Part shown: in pieces, positions 9,072-17,362 of the stretch | How positions within the stretch are numbered: position 1 is the first letter of the stretch | Layout: each line of letters begins with the position of its first letter | NCBI GenBank assembly: GCA_934486915.1 | Contig: CAKSRC010000007.1 | Location: 1 to 49,715, forward strand | Direction: 5' to 3' | Origin: an uncultured Eubacteriales bacterium | GTDB taxonomy: Bacteria > Bacillota > Clostridia > Oscillospirales > Acutalibacteraceae | Length of the DNA stretch: 49,715 nucleotides | The notes under the pieces: model-generated | What the model was told of the DNA's origin: nothing | The model's input: only the letters and a program-made list of their open reading frames with translations | The model's database searches: none | Made by a program: the position numbers and the translations under genes

Positions 9072-9554
9072 ATGAACAAATTATTAGAGGTATTAAATAA
9101 AAATTCAAGATTAACTCCTTTACAGTTAGCAACTATGCTTGGTTCAACGGAATCTGAAATAATTGATCAAATAGAATACCTGGAAAACAAAGGTATTATA
9201 AAAGGATACCACACTCTTATAAATTGGGATAAAATACCCGATGCAATGACTTCTGCCATAATAGAAATAAAGGTTTCACCTAAAAAGGACACAGGATTTG
9301 AGGAAATCGCAAAAAATATCAGCGCATTCGAGGAAGTCGATAGCGTTTACCTCATGGCAGGCGTATTTGATTTAGCCATTGTTGTAAAAGGAAAAGACAT
9401 AAAAGATATAGCAACCTTCGTATCAAGAAAACTTTCTACTTTAGATTCAGTAATATCAACATCAACTCACTTTATAATGTCTAAATTTAAAGAAGATGGT
9501 GCTATCCTCATTGACGACGAAGATAATGACGAAAAAAGGAGTATGTTATTTTGA
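9072..9554 (+). CDS. Lrp/AsnC family transcriptional regulator (AlaR-like)
   Basis: 160 aa. N-terminal winged helix-turn-helix (about residues 1-60, with LTPLQLATMLGSTESEIIDQIEYLENKGIIKGY split over the helices) and a C-terminal ligand-binding RAM domain (about 65-140, AFEEVDSVYLMAGVFDLAIVVKG). It overlaps the start of the aminotransferase gene by 4 bp, so the two are translationally coupled. The same pairing exists in Bacillus subtilis (alaR-alaT), where the regulator controls alanine synthesis; a similar role here is inferred from this arrangement. The C-terminus is acidic. GGAGGTT ribosome site. Confidence 0.9.
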   Translation: MNKLLEVLNKNSRLTPLQLATMLGSTESEIIDQIEYLENKGIIKGYHTLINWDKIPDAMTSAIIEIKVSPKKDTGFEEIAKNISAFEEVDSVYLMAGVFDLAIVVKGKDIKDIATFVSRKLSTLDSVISTSTHFIMSKFKEDGAILIDDEDNDEKRSMLF

Positions 9555-10732
9555 TAGATTATAATCTATATTTAAACGACAACATAAAAAATATAAAACC
9601 TTCAGGAATTAGGCGTTTTTTCGATATAGCTAATCAAATGGACGATGTAATATCATTAAGTATCGGAGAACCTGACTTTTCCACACCGTTTCATATAAGA
9701 GAATGCGCTATATCCTCCTTAGAAAAAGGTAAAACATGGTACACCCCAAACAAGGGATTCATAGAGCTTAGAAAAGAAATTTCAAACTACTTTTTGAGAA
9801 GATTTAAAGTGTTGTATAATCAAGAAGATGAAATTTTAGTAACTGTGGGAGGCTCGGAAGCAATCGACTTGTGCGTTAGAACTATCGTAAACACAGGTGA
9901 TGAAGTCTTAATACCGCAACCAAGTTTTGTATGCTATTCCCCTATAGTAGAAATGAGCGGCGGCAAACCCGTTATTATCAGCACTAAAGAAGAAAACAAC
10001 TTTAAGTTGACAAAGGAAGATATAGAAAAGCATATTACCAATAAAACAAAACTCCTTATTTTACCATACCCTAACAACCCTACCGGTGCTGTTTTGCATA
10101 AACAAGATTTGATAGAAATAGCTAAAGTCGTTGAAGAGCATGATTTATTTGTAATGTCTGATGAAATATATGCAGAACTTACCTATTCTCAAGAGGAGTT
10201 TACAACCTTCTCAAAAATAGATAACATGAAAGAGCGCACTGTTATAGTAAGTGGATTTTCAAAAGCCTATGCAATGACAGGTTGGCGTTTAGGATATGCT
10301 TTGGGACCTAAAGAAATCATATCTCAAATGACCAAGCTTCACCAATTTGCCATAATGAGTGCCCCAACTACTGCACAATACGGTGCTATAGAAGCATTAA
10401 AAAACGGTGACCAGGATATCGAAAACATGAGGTCAAAATATGATATGCGAAGAAGATTTTTGGTAGATGAATTTAATAAAATGGGTCTTACGTGTTTTAA
10501 TCCAGAAGGTGCATTTTATGTTTTCCCATGTATAAAAAGTACCGGGCTTAGCTCCGAGGAGTTTTGTAAACAACTAATTTTGTCAGAGCATGTGGCAATC
10601 ATCCCAGGCACAGCCTTTGGCCAATGCGGTGAAGGATATGCAAGAGTTTCCTACTCATATTCAGTCGCCCACCTACAAAAGGCCATTAAGAGAATAAAAA
10701 GATTTCTAAATAACTTAAAATCAGGAGAATGA
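9551..10732 (+). CDS. alaT: Pyridoxal-phosphate class I/II aminotransferase (AlaT/PatA-like)
   Basis: 393 aa, fold type I aminotransferase. Visible landmarks: SIGEPDFSTP near residue 37, YTPNKGFIELR, the NNPTGAV segment (PLP contact), SDEIYAEL, and the PLP-binding lysine in SGFSKAYAMTGWRLGY, with the conserved RVSYSYS near the end. It begins with TTG at 9551, supported by GGAG 9 nt upstream and the overlap with the regulator stop. Substrate is most likely alanine/pyruvate or another small amino acid from the alaR-alaT arrangement; aromatic or aspartate activity cannot be excluded. The symbol is therefore tentative. Confidence 0.88.
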   Translation: MIDYNLYLNDNIKNIKPSGIRRFFDIANQMDDVISLSIGEPDFSTPFHIRECAISSLEKGKTWYTPNKGFIELRKEISNYFLRRFKVLYNQEDEILVTVGGSEAIDLCVRTIVNTGDEVLIPQPSFVCYSPIVEMSGGKPVIISTKEENNFKLTKEDIEKHITNKTKLLILPYPNNPTGAVLHKQDLIEIAKVVEEHDLFVMSDEIYAELTYSQEEFTTFSKIDNMKERTVIVSGFSKAYAMTGWRLGYALGPKEIISQMTKLHQFAIMSAPTTAQYGAIEALKNGDQDIENMRSKYDMRRRFLVDEFNKMGLTCFNPEGAFYVFPCIKSTGLSSEEFCKQLILSEHVAIIPGTAFGQCGEGYARVSYSYSVAHLQKAIKRIKRFLNNLKSGE

Positions 10733-10734
10733 AA

Positions 10735-11610
10735 ATGGAAGTAAAAATAAAAGCACCCGCTAAAATTAATTTAGCACTTGATATAAAGGGAAAAAGAAAC
10801 GACGGTTATCATAACGTTGAAATGGTAATGCAGTCCATAGACCTCTATGATGTGATTACCATAAAAGAGGCCTTCCATAATGACATAGATGTAAACGTAA
10901 ACAAGGACCTAAACGTAGACAAAAAAAGCAACATAGCCTATAAGGCTGCCGCAGCTTTTTTTAATCATTCAAAAATACAAAATAAAGGTATAGATATTTA
11001 CATTGAAAAAAATATCCCTATAGCCGCAGGCCTTGCGGGAGGAAGTACTGATGCTGCAGGGGTTTTAGTAGGACTTAATAAAATGTTTAACACAAGCTAT
11101 ACTAACGAGGAATTGGCATCTATAGGCGCAATGATTGGGGCTGATGTACCATTTTGTATTTTTGGAGGTACAATGCTTGCGACCGGCACAGGTACTGACC
11201 TAGAAAACTTAAGCCCTTGCCCCAATTGCTATTTTGTTTTGACAAAACCTAATTTATCAGTTTCCACTAAAGAGGCATATGCACTTGTCGATGAAGTAGA
11301 ATTTATAGATTATAAGTCGGTAAATTCAGTCATTGACACCTTAAACTCGGCGGATATAGATTTATTAAGCAAAGCTGTATTCAACCGTTTTACTCAAGTT
11401 ATAGACTTTGAGGAATATGAACATATTAAAAGGACAGCTTATGAAAGCGGTGCTTTAACCTCTTGTATGAGTGGAAGTGGCCCAACTGTTTTCTCAATCT
11501 TTAAAAATTTAGATTATGCTAAAGAATGCATTAATAATTTAAGGAAAAAATATAATGAAGTCTTTCTATGTACCCCAACCAAATTTGGATGTCAAATCAT
11601 AGATAATTAA
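10735..11610 (+). CDS. ispE: 4-diphosphocytidyl-2-C-methyl-D-erythritol kinase
   Basis: GHMP kinase of the non-mevalonate (MEP) isoprenoid pathway; phosphorylates CDP-methylerythritol. 291 aa from the ATG at 10735, which has AGGAG 7 nt upstream; an in-frame ATG two codons earlier overlaps the aminotransferase stop and is too near the ribosome site. Motifs: APAKINLALDIKGKR.DGYH at the N-terminus, the phosphate loop IPIAAGLAGGSTDAAG, and SGSGPTVF near residue 245. It is the third gene of the regulator-aminotransferase operon. Confidence 0.95.
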   Translation: MEVKIKAPAKINLALDIKGKRNDGYHNVEMVMQSIDLYDVITIKEAFHNDIDVNVNKDLNVDKKSNIAYKAAAAFFNHSKIQNKGIDIYIEKNIPIAAGLAGGSTDAAGVLVGLNKMFNTSYTNEELASIGAMIGADVPFCIFGGTMLATGTGTDLENLSPCPNCYFVLTKPNLSVSTKEAYALVDEVEFIDYKSVNSVIDTLNSADIDLLSKAVFNRFTQVIDFEEYEHIKRTAYESGALTSCMSGSGPTVFSIFKNLDYAKECINNLRKKYNEVFLCTPTKFGCQIIDN

Positions 11611-11665
11611 ATTTACATAGATTATATCTTAAAATAAAAATTTTTCCATCTATGAATAAATAACT

Positions 11666-11719
11666 ATTTCCTGCCCCATAATTAAGCTATAAATTTGTTT
11701 TATTGAAAGGGCAGGAAAT
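11666..11719 (+). promoter_or_regulatory. Inverted repeat enclosing the spoIIR ribosome site
   Basis: An 11-bp perfect inverted repeat, ATTTCCTGCCC (11666-11676) and GGGCAGGAAAT (11709-11719), is separated by 32 AT-rich bases. The right arm contains the AGGAAA that would serve as the ribosome site of spoIIR (ATG at 11728). If both arms are transcribed the site would be paired and translation reduced; if transcription begins inside the loop it would be free. No T-run follows, so it is not a normal terminator. Confidence 0.5.
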
Positions 11720-11727
11720 ATAAAATT

Positions 11728-12369
11728 ATGAAAATATTAGAAAAAGCTTTATTGGCAGGTTTAATTTTAAGTATGGTTTTTAGTATGATGGGTTTTTCAT
11801 ATATTTGTAACAACATTGAAAATAAGGTATTACGTCTTCACGTCTTAGCAAATTCAGACTCTGCTGAAGATCAGGATTTAAAACTCAAGGTACGCGATAA
11901 AGTCTTGGAGTACTCGGGCGATATATTCTCTTTAGCAAATACTAAAGACGAGGCAGAAAAAATTACAAGTGAAAAAATAGATGAAATTAGAAACGTTGCT
12001 TTAGAGGAAATACATAACCTTGGATATGACTATGATGTAAAAGTAGAGCTTACCAATATGTATTTTAACACCAGACATTATGAAAATGTAACCCTACCGG
12101 CCGGCCGTTATGACGCACTTAGAATAATAATCGGCAGTGGTAAAGGGAAAAATTGGTGGTGTGTTATGTTCCCTTCTATGTGTATACCCGCAGCTACGGA
12201 AGAGCAAAAAGATCTTTCCAAAGTCTTAAACGAAGAAGAAATTGAGCTTGTAGAGAACGAAGAAAAGTACGAAGTTAAATTTAAATGTATAGAAGCATTT
12301 GAATACATGAAAGATTATCTTGAGAATCTTCAAGACGAAATCAATGATAAATATGCCATCGAAATATGA
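11728..12369 (+). CDS. spoIIR: Stage II sporulation protein R
   Basis: Secreted forespore signal that activates the SpoIIGA protease, which processes pro-sigma-E in the mother cell. 213 aa with an N-terminal membrane/secretion segment (about 7-25). Family landmarks: LRLHVLANSDSAEDQDLKLKVRD after the signal, YFNTRHYENVTLPAGRYDALRI and GSGKGKNWWCVMFPSMC. It stands alone behind the ispE operon and before a long terminator. An inverted repeat covers its ribosome site. Its presence strongly suggests a spore-forming organism or recent descendant. Confidence 0.94.
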   Translation: MKILEKALLAGLILSMVFSMMGFSYICNNIENKVLRLHVLANSDSAEDQDLKLKVRDKVLEYSGDIFSLANTKDEAEKITSEKIDEIRNVALEEIHNLGYDYDVKVELTNMYFNTRHYENVTLPAGRYDALRIIIGSGKGKNWWCVMFPSMCIPAATEEQKDLSKVLNEEEIELVENEEKYEVKFKCIEAFEYMKDYLENLQDEINDKYAIEI

Positions 12370-12418
12370 AAAAACAACGAGTCTTCTTAATAGCCTTAAG
12401 AAACTCGTTGTTTTTTTA
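12369..12418 (+). terminator. Terminator after spoIIR
   Basis: AAAACAACGAGT pairs with ACTCGTTGTTTT, and inside it TTCTTAA pairs with TTAAGAA, giving one long hairpin followed by a run of seven T. The run of A on the other side could let it work in both directions. Confidence 0.85.
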
Positions 12419-12453
12419 ATTTTACAATTTTTCATCCAAAATAGAAAAGTAAT

Positions 12454-12482
12454 TTGCATATTGTATTATAATATGCTATTAT
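12454..12482 (+). promoter_or_regulatory. Candidate sigma-A promoter of the 595-aa orphan gene
   Basis: TTGCAT and TATTAT with a 17-bp spacer, about 40 bp before the GGGAGG ribosome site of the gene at 12522. The region is very AT-rich, so chance matches are likely. Confidence 0.4.
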
Positions 12483-12521
12483 TTATACAATAAAGTAAAT
12501 GCTTTTTTGGGAGGTTTTAAT

Positions 12522-14309
12522 ATGATGAATGCACTTGAAACCACTAATAGATCCAACGCTACAAGCAAATCTAATACAGACTTTAATTCCATTTCTGATC
12601 AACAGCTCTCTAAATTATCATTTAAAGATACAATTAAACTTTTTCAGGATTCAGAAGCACAATTAACAACTGATTTATTGAATATAATTAAGATGATTCT
12701 ATATAATGAAAAAAGCAATAAAGTTAAGGATCGGAAAATTAAAGCATTAGTATCAATGCCTCAATTTAATTTTTTACAACGTATGAAAGTTTTTAAAATA
12801 TTAAAAACTTCACCAGAATTTAAGCCTCACATATTATTAATAAATTCCATAGCTGAAGACTTATATAACGACAGAATTATTCCAAGGATTGATGCTGATG
12901 AAGGTCAGAATGATCCTAAAAAAATAGTTTCATTTTCATTTGGTGATGATAATACTGGTAAAGAGAATGTATTTAAATTACCGGATAGACAAATAACCGC
13001 TGGAGATGGGAGTTCTATTTCTCTATCACGATCATCCAAAGTCTATTATGAAGATGTAAATAAGCCACCAATATTTGAAAGTAATCTTGATGTTAATAAA
13101 TTTGCTCCCCTCACCACATTTCAACACGCATATATGGGGCTTAGATATACTGAATACGACAAAAAAAACAAACGATATACAAGAAAATTCTTTAGAGTTG
13201 GATTCATTGGAATGGATCATGATCATCTTATGCTGAACCTTTTCAATAAGAAATTCCTATCCGGTATACGCTCTGAGACTAACGAAACATCCTCTGTTTC
13301 CACTCAGACTCCAATAAGCGCTTCACAAGTTAAACATTTAGTAGATAATATTTATATTTATTTTAAAAGATATAAGTATTACCAATTTTACACGAGAAAC
13401 TGTAATACATTTGTTAAGGAAATATCCAAATCCATTGGCCTTAATAATATATCATCACTTCATAATCGCATAGCACCAAGCTTAGTTGCCAATAAAGCCG
13501 CTAAATTAGTCTCCGACCCTGATGGTTCAGTTGATTGTTTTTCTGATTACAACTATAATGGTTTAGAAATTCGCGAGAGAAACCATGAATTATATGAATT
13601 TTATAATAAGGCAAAAGGATCCAGAAAAAAAACTGAATTAAACGAATTTTTTATGAATAATAAAGAAGCACTATATAACATAGATGATCCAAATGATTTT
13701 GTGGATTCTTTTAACAGTAAAAATTTTCCTGAATTAGAAGGCTTAACATATAGGGATATCAAAGATTATAACTTTAAAGAATATCACTTAAAAAATACAT
13801 GGAATAGATATAGCTTTATAGAAAATTCTAGGGAAGAATCACGAAAGGATCTTAGTCTCTTTGATAAATTGACGGGAAAAAGGTTTAAAAATCCAGATGT
13901 CGAAGCAAACATTATTAATATTGCCACCAATATTAATAATGTTATTGGCACTATTTTAGTAGTTAGGACAGATACAGACATAAAAAATAATATAATTAAA
14001 AAGCAGAATACAGCTATCTACCCAGCAATGATAAAAAATTTAAATGACCATACTAAACAATTAAAAACAGAATTCGATATAGTCCAAAATTCCATAAAAG
14101 AAACTATCAAACTTGCTGGTAAAAACCAAATAAATTTAAATGTCTATCTTGTACGTACTCTTAATATGTTACAAAAATTAATATCACATTTAACGGAAAC
14201 CTTTGAAAGAGATGAAGAACTAGAAACTCAAGAGCTTAAATTAAAGCATAAACTGCTTATGAGTGAATTTAAAGAAAGGTCTAATACCCCATCAAATTCA
14301 GAAAACTAA
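12522..14309 (+). CDS. Unknown protein with a permuted NlpC/P60 (LRAT/PPPDE-like) cysteine-hydrolase signature
   Basis: 595 aa from the ATG at 12522 (GGGAGG 7 nt upstream; the frame extends back to a TTG inside the ribosome site). No signal peptide or membrane segment is visible. The N-terminal 190 residues are polar and helical. The centre has FQHAYMGLRYTEY (His202), then a beta-rich stretch, then YTRNCNTFVKEISKSIG (Cys294). The order His first, Cys later in an NCxxFV motif is that of circularly permuted NlpC/P60 folds (LRAT/HRASLS, PPPDE, DUF4105-like). The C-terminal 200 residues are helical and charged. The gene is monocistronic with its own promoter and a strong terminator, between spoIIR and recR. 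Function unknown; an intracellular peptidase, amidase, acyltransferase or an effector are all possible. Confidence 0.6.
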   Translation: MMNALETTNRSNATSKSNTDFNSISDQQLSKLSFKDTIKLFQDSEAQLTTDLLNIIKMILYNEKSNKVKDRKIKALVSMPQFNFLQRMKVFKILKTSPEFKPHILLINSIAEDLYNDRIIPRIDADEGQNDPKKIVSFSFGDDNTGKENVFKLPDRQITAGDGSSISLSRSSKVYYEDVNKPPIFESNLDVNKFAPLTTFQHAYMGLRYTEYDKKNKRYTRKFFRVGFIGMDHDHLMLNLFNKKFLSGIRSETNETSSVSTQTPISASQVKHLVDNIYIYFKRYKYYQFYTRNCNTFVKEISKSIGLNNISSLHNRIAPSLVANKAAKLVSDPDGSVDCFSDYNYNGLEIRERNHELYEFYNKAKGSRKKTELNEFFMNNKEALYNIDDPNDFVDSFNSKNFPELEGLTYRDIKDYNFKEYHLKNTWNRYSFIENSREESRKDLSLFDKLTGKRFKNPDVEANIINIATNINNVIGTILVVRTDTDIKNNIIKKQNTAIYPAMIKNLNDHTKQLKTEFDIVQNSIKETIKLAGKNQINLNVYLVRTLNMLQKLISHLTETFERDEELETQELKLKHKLLMSEFKERSNTPSNSEN

Positions 14310-14323
14310 AAACGGTATATTTA

Positions 14324-14370
14324 AAACTCCCCTTTGTTTTGTTAGAAAAACTAAAACAAAGGGGAGTTTA
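14324..14370. terminator. Long hairpin between convergent genes
   Basis: AACTCCCCTTTGTTTT (14325-14340) pairs perfectly over 16 bp with 14353-14368. It separates the orphan gene from recR, which comes from the other side. T-runs are weak on both strands (TTTATGTTTTA on plus, TTTTAAAT on minus), but the stem is strong and probably ends both transcripts. Confidence 0.75.
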
Positions 14371-14399
14371 TGTTTTACTAATTTAATGTTTAAATTTTG

Positions 14400-15008
14400 C
14401 TAATTTAAACTGCTTCTTCCTTTTATAGCCCTTGTAAGGGTTATTTCATCGGCATATTCCAAGCTTCCTCCAACAGGTATACCATAAGCTAGTCTAGTAA
14501 CTTTTATATCAAATGGCCTTAAAAGCTTTGAAATATACATAGCAGTTGCCTCACCTTCAACTGTTGGATTAGTTGCCATAATAACCTCTTTTATATCATT
14601 TGAAGAATTAATTCTCGCAAGAAGCTCTTTAATATGTAATTGATCCGGACACACCCCATTTAAAGGTGATATTACACCATGAAGCACATGATAAAGTGCA
14701 TTATATTCATGTGTCCTCTCGAAGGCTATAACATCCTTTGGATCCTCTACTACGCAAATAATAGATTTATCCCTTGAATCATCCTTGCAAACAGAACAAA
14801 TTTCCGAATCTGTTAGGTTACAACACTTTTTACAATAGTGTATTTTGCTATGAGCTTCTAAAATAGCTTTAGAAAATTCTTCCGCCTCACTATTACTCAT
14901 TTTTAAAACATGATATGCTAAACGTGACGCGGTCTTTCTTCCTATACCTGGCAAGCTCTCAAATTTATCGATAAGAGTTTCTAATGGAGCTACATTATAT
15001 TCTGCCAT
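14400..15008 (-). CDS. recR: Recombination mediator protein RecR
   Basis: Works with RecO/RecF to load RecA at gaps. 202 aa, normal length. Helix-hairpin-helix at the N-terminus (FESLPGIGRKTASRLAYH), a four-cysteine zinc finger (HYCKKCCNLTDSEICSVC, about 56-73), and a Toprim domain (ICVVEDPKDVIAFE onward) ending in the GIPVGGSLEYADEITL Walker-B-like segment. Start is 2 bp after the ybaB stop. Last gene of the dnaX-ybaB-recR operon, an arrangement conserved across Firmicutes. Confidence 0.96.
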   Translation of the reverse strand: MAEYNVAPLETLIDKFESLPGIGRKTASRLAYHVLKMSNSEAEEFSKAILEAHSKIHYCKKCCNLTDSEICSVCKDDSRDKSIICVVEDPKDVIAFERTHEYNALYHVLHGVISPLNGVCPDQLHIKELLARINSSNDIKEVIMATNPTVEGEATAMYISKLLRPFDIKVTRLAYGIPVGGSLEYADEITLTRAIKGRSSLN

Positions 15009-15010
15009 TA

Positions 15011-15358
15011 CTAAAATAACCCCGGTACGTTAAGACCTTCTGAAAGCTTATCCATTACGGACTGCTTTTCATCATTAGCACTTCTAATAGCTTCATTAGT
15101 AGCAGCAATTATTAAGTCTGACAACATTTCTAAATCTTCCGGATCTACAACCTCCGGCTTAATATCTATATTAGTTAACTCCAGTTTTCCATTTAACGTA
15201 ACTGTTACAGCTCCACCACCGGAAGTCGCTTGGTACTCTTTTAAATTAAGCCTTTCTGTCGCTGTTTTCATTTCATCCTGTATTTTTTGAGCCTTTTGAG
15301 CCAGTTGTTGTAAGCCACCCATTGATCCGCCTAGTCCTTTTGGTAATCTTGCTTTCAT
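15011..15358 (-). CDS. YbaB/EbfC family nucleoid-associated protein
   Basis: Small dimeric DNA-binding protein, 115 aa from the ATG at 15358 (AGGAG 7 nt upstream; the ATG two codons earlier is too close). N-terminal Gly/Met/Gln-rich helix (MGGLQQLAQKAQKIQDEM) and the family segment GGGAVTVTLNGKLELTNIDIKPEVV at about residues 50-75, then a helical tail. It is sandwiched between dnaX and recR as in most bacteria. Its exact role, probably in nucleoid structure or DNA repair, is not settled for the family. Confidence 0.93.
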   Translation of the reverse strand: MKARLPKGLGGSMGGLQQLAQKAQKIQDEMKTATERLNLKEYQATSGGGAVTVTLNGKLELTNIDIKPEVVDPEDLEMLSDLIIAATNEAIRSANDEKQSVMDKLSEGLNVPGLF

Positions 15359-15379
15359 TTTCATTCTCCTTTATATCAA

Positions 15380-17017
15380 TTATATTTTTGTTAAAGAAAT
15401 TCCGCTGTCCTCAGCCCTCTTTATTAATTCACTAAGAGGGTCCTCCTCAGCATCTTTCTTAATCATTGATGATTTATACGGCCCCAACCTATATGTTTTT
15501 CCCGTAACCTCTTTAATCGCCACACGCATTTTATCACGCCCTGCAGATTTTCTCAAGAGTTCAAACGCCATATCGTTAGGTGCATCTATTAAAACAAATC
15601 CACCGTTTATATAAGCTGTAGAGCCGCTAAATGCAGCTGCTATTGATCTTGAATATGTCTTAAGAATATTTAATACTTCGGGCCAATCGCTCATTTTAAC
15701 TGCATCTTTTACGAGATCTTTATTATCAATCTTATCTTTTTTCTCTATGGTTTCGGCCGGCTTTGCATCGTTATTAATCGTCCCTGCTTGTGGCTTAGAT
15801 TCCTTGTTTATTTTTTCATTATTAACTCGAGTATCTGCACTCTCTTTTTGCGTAGATACTGCTGCTATATTCCCGGACTTAATAATTCTTTCTAGCTTAG
15901 AAATTCTATTTAATAGCGATAAATTAGAATCATCCAGTTCCTTCGAACATAATTTAACCAAACACATCTCAATTTCTATTCTCTTATTTACCCCCATCGA
16001 CATCCTTGAAAGAGAAGATTGCAAAGTGTCTATTATATATATAATCTCTTCAATACTAAGCCTTTGCGCCTGATTATACGACATTTCATACTTTTCTTTT
16101 GATAAAACTACAATGTCCGCAGGATTTTTCATAGTTTTGAAAAGCATTAAATTTCTAAAATGATTTAAAAGTTCTGATAATAGCTTCTCCATATCTTTTG
16201 ATGAATCATAGAGAAAGGCTATCTTATTCAATATATCCGCACTATTTTGATTTATTATGCAGTCTGAAATAAAAAATACACTTTCATCTCCTACAAGGCC
16301 CGCTGTCTCTTCCACTACACTATAGGTTACATGGTCGCCTTTTGAGAAACATTGATCTAAAAGTGAAAGGGCATCTCTTAATGCACCGTCTGAAAGTCTT
16401 GCTATCATTAACGCAGCATCTTCATCTAATTGTTTCCCCTCTTGTTTTGAAATAAAGCAGAGACGTTCAACCATATCTTCAGAAGATATTCTATGAAAAT
16501 CAAAACGTTGGCAACGAGATAGTATAGTAGCCGGGATTTTGTGAACTTCGGTTGTAGCTAATATGAAAACAACATGCTTAGGAGGCTCTTCCAATGTCTT
16601 TAATAGGGCATTAAATGCCCCTGTTGACAACATATGAACCTCATCTATAATATAAACTCTAAATTTAGCAGATGACGGTGTAAATGAGGCTTCTTCCCTT
16701 AATAAACGAATATTCTCTACCCCATTGTTAGAAGCAGCATCAATCTCAACAATATCTAAAACTGTACCATTATCAATGCCTTTGCATATCTCACATTCGC
16801 AACATGGATCGCCGTCAACCGGGTTAAGACAATTAATGGCTTTAGCTAATATTTTGGCCGAAGAGGTCTTGCCTGTACCTCTGGATCCGGTAAAAAGATA
16901 TGCATGTGATAATCTCCCGGATTTAAGCTCATTTTTCAATGTTTTAGTAACTTGAGGTTGACCCGAAACATCCTCAAAAGTTTTTGGTCGCCACTTTCTA
17001 TATAAAGCTTGGTACAA
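15380..17017 (-). CDS. dnaX: DNA polymerase III subunits gamma and tau
   Basis: Clamp-loader ATPase. 545 aa, starting with TTG at 17017 behind a GGGGGTGAGG site; MYQALYRKWRPKTFEDVSGQ is the standard family opening. Walker A GSRGTGKT at residues 44-51, zinc-binding cysteines in CLNPVDGDPCCECEIC, Walker B IIDEVHML, and sensor 1 ILATTEVHKIPATILSRCQ. After about residue 370 comes a variable, Lys/Asp/Asn-rich linker, then a tau-like C-terminal domain. A frameshift-made gamma form cannot be judged here. The start lies only 22 bp after the SRP RNA gene. Confidence 0.96.
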   Translation of the reverse strand: MYQALYRKWRPKTFEDVSGQPQVTKTLKNELKSGRLSHAYLFTGSRGTGKTSSAKILAKAINCLNPVDGDPCCECEICKGIDNGTVLDIVEIDAASNNGVENIRLLREEASFTPSSAKFRVYIIDEVHMLSTGAFNALLKTLEEPPKHVVFILATTEVHKIPATILSRCQRFDFHRISSEDMVERLCFISKQEGKQLDEDAALMIARLSDGALRDALSLLDQCFSKGDHVTYSVVEETAGLVGDESVFFISDCIINQNSADILNKIAFLYDSSKDMEKLLSELLNHFRNLMLFKTMKNPADIVVLSKEKYEMSYNQAQRLSIEEIIYIIDTLQSSLSRMSMGVNKRIEIEMCLVKLCSKELDDSNLSLLNRISKLERIIKSGNIAAVSTQKESADTRVNNEKINKESKPQAGTINNDAKPAETIEKKDKIDNKDLVKDAVKMSDWPEVLNILKTYSRSIAAAFSGSTAYINGGFVLIDAPNDMAFELLRKSAGRDKMRVAIKEVTGKTYRLGPYKSSMIKKDAEEDPLSELIKRAEDSGISLTKI

Positions 17018-17039
17018 AGCCTCACCCCCTTAAATAACT

Positions 17040-17213
17040 AAAGCAAGATTAGCCTCCATACCCTTAATTATACGGACAAGAAGACTAACTGCATCGCGCT
17101 AAGCTCCTTCGCTTAATGCTGCTCGGTTCCCCGCCTGACATGATTCACGACGCTCTGCCGTACAGCGCCTACCTATCCGCATATTTAAACGTATGACACA
17201 CTATCTTGCTTTC
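17040..17213 (-). ncRNA. ffs: Signal recognition particle RNA (ffs/scr)
   Basis: The minus strand carries the SRP helix-8 hallmark: GTCAGG, a CGG stem, GGAA tetraloop, CCG, then AGCAGC (about 17115-17140). The two ends pair perfectly over ten bases (AAAGCAAGAT with ATCTTGCTTT, 17203-17212 and 17040-17049), closing the molecule at about 174 nt. That is longer than the roughly 100-nt 4.5S form and shorter than the roughly 270-nt Bacillus form, so the Alu part seems reduced or absent. SRP RNA immediately before dnaX matches the Bacillus scr-dnaX order. No terminator separates it from dnaX. Confidence 0.88.
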
Positions 17214-17222
17214 TATAATAAG

Positions 17223-17251
17223 ATTATACACCATATCTTTTATAAAAACAA
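17223..17251 (-). promoter_or_regulatory. Promoter of the SRP RNA
   Basis: On the minus strand TTGTTT and TATAAT with a 17-bp spacer, about 10 bp before the proposed 5' end of the SRP RNA. The -35 box touches the terminator stem of the preceding DUF4364 gene. It probably also serves dnaX-ybaB-recR. Confidence 0.6.
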
Positions 17252-17282
17252 GAGGAAATTCAAAATTTTTTAATTTCCTCTT
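17244..17282 (-). terminator. Terminator after the DUF4364 gene
   Basis: AAGAGGAAATT (17250-17260) and AATTTCCTCTT (17272-17282) form an 11-bp stem, followed on the minus strand by TGTTTTTAT. It lies 80 bp beyond the stop of the gene at 17363. Confidence 0.75.
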
Positions 17283-17362
17283 TAAAGGATTATTATAATT
17301 ATCAATTAAAAAGATTGCAAAAATGGTAAACTTAATGTAAAATAATTCTTATAAAAACTATT

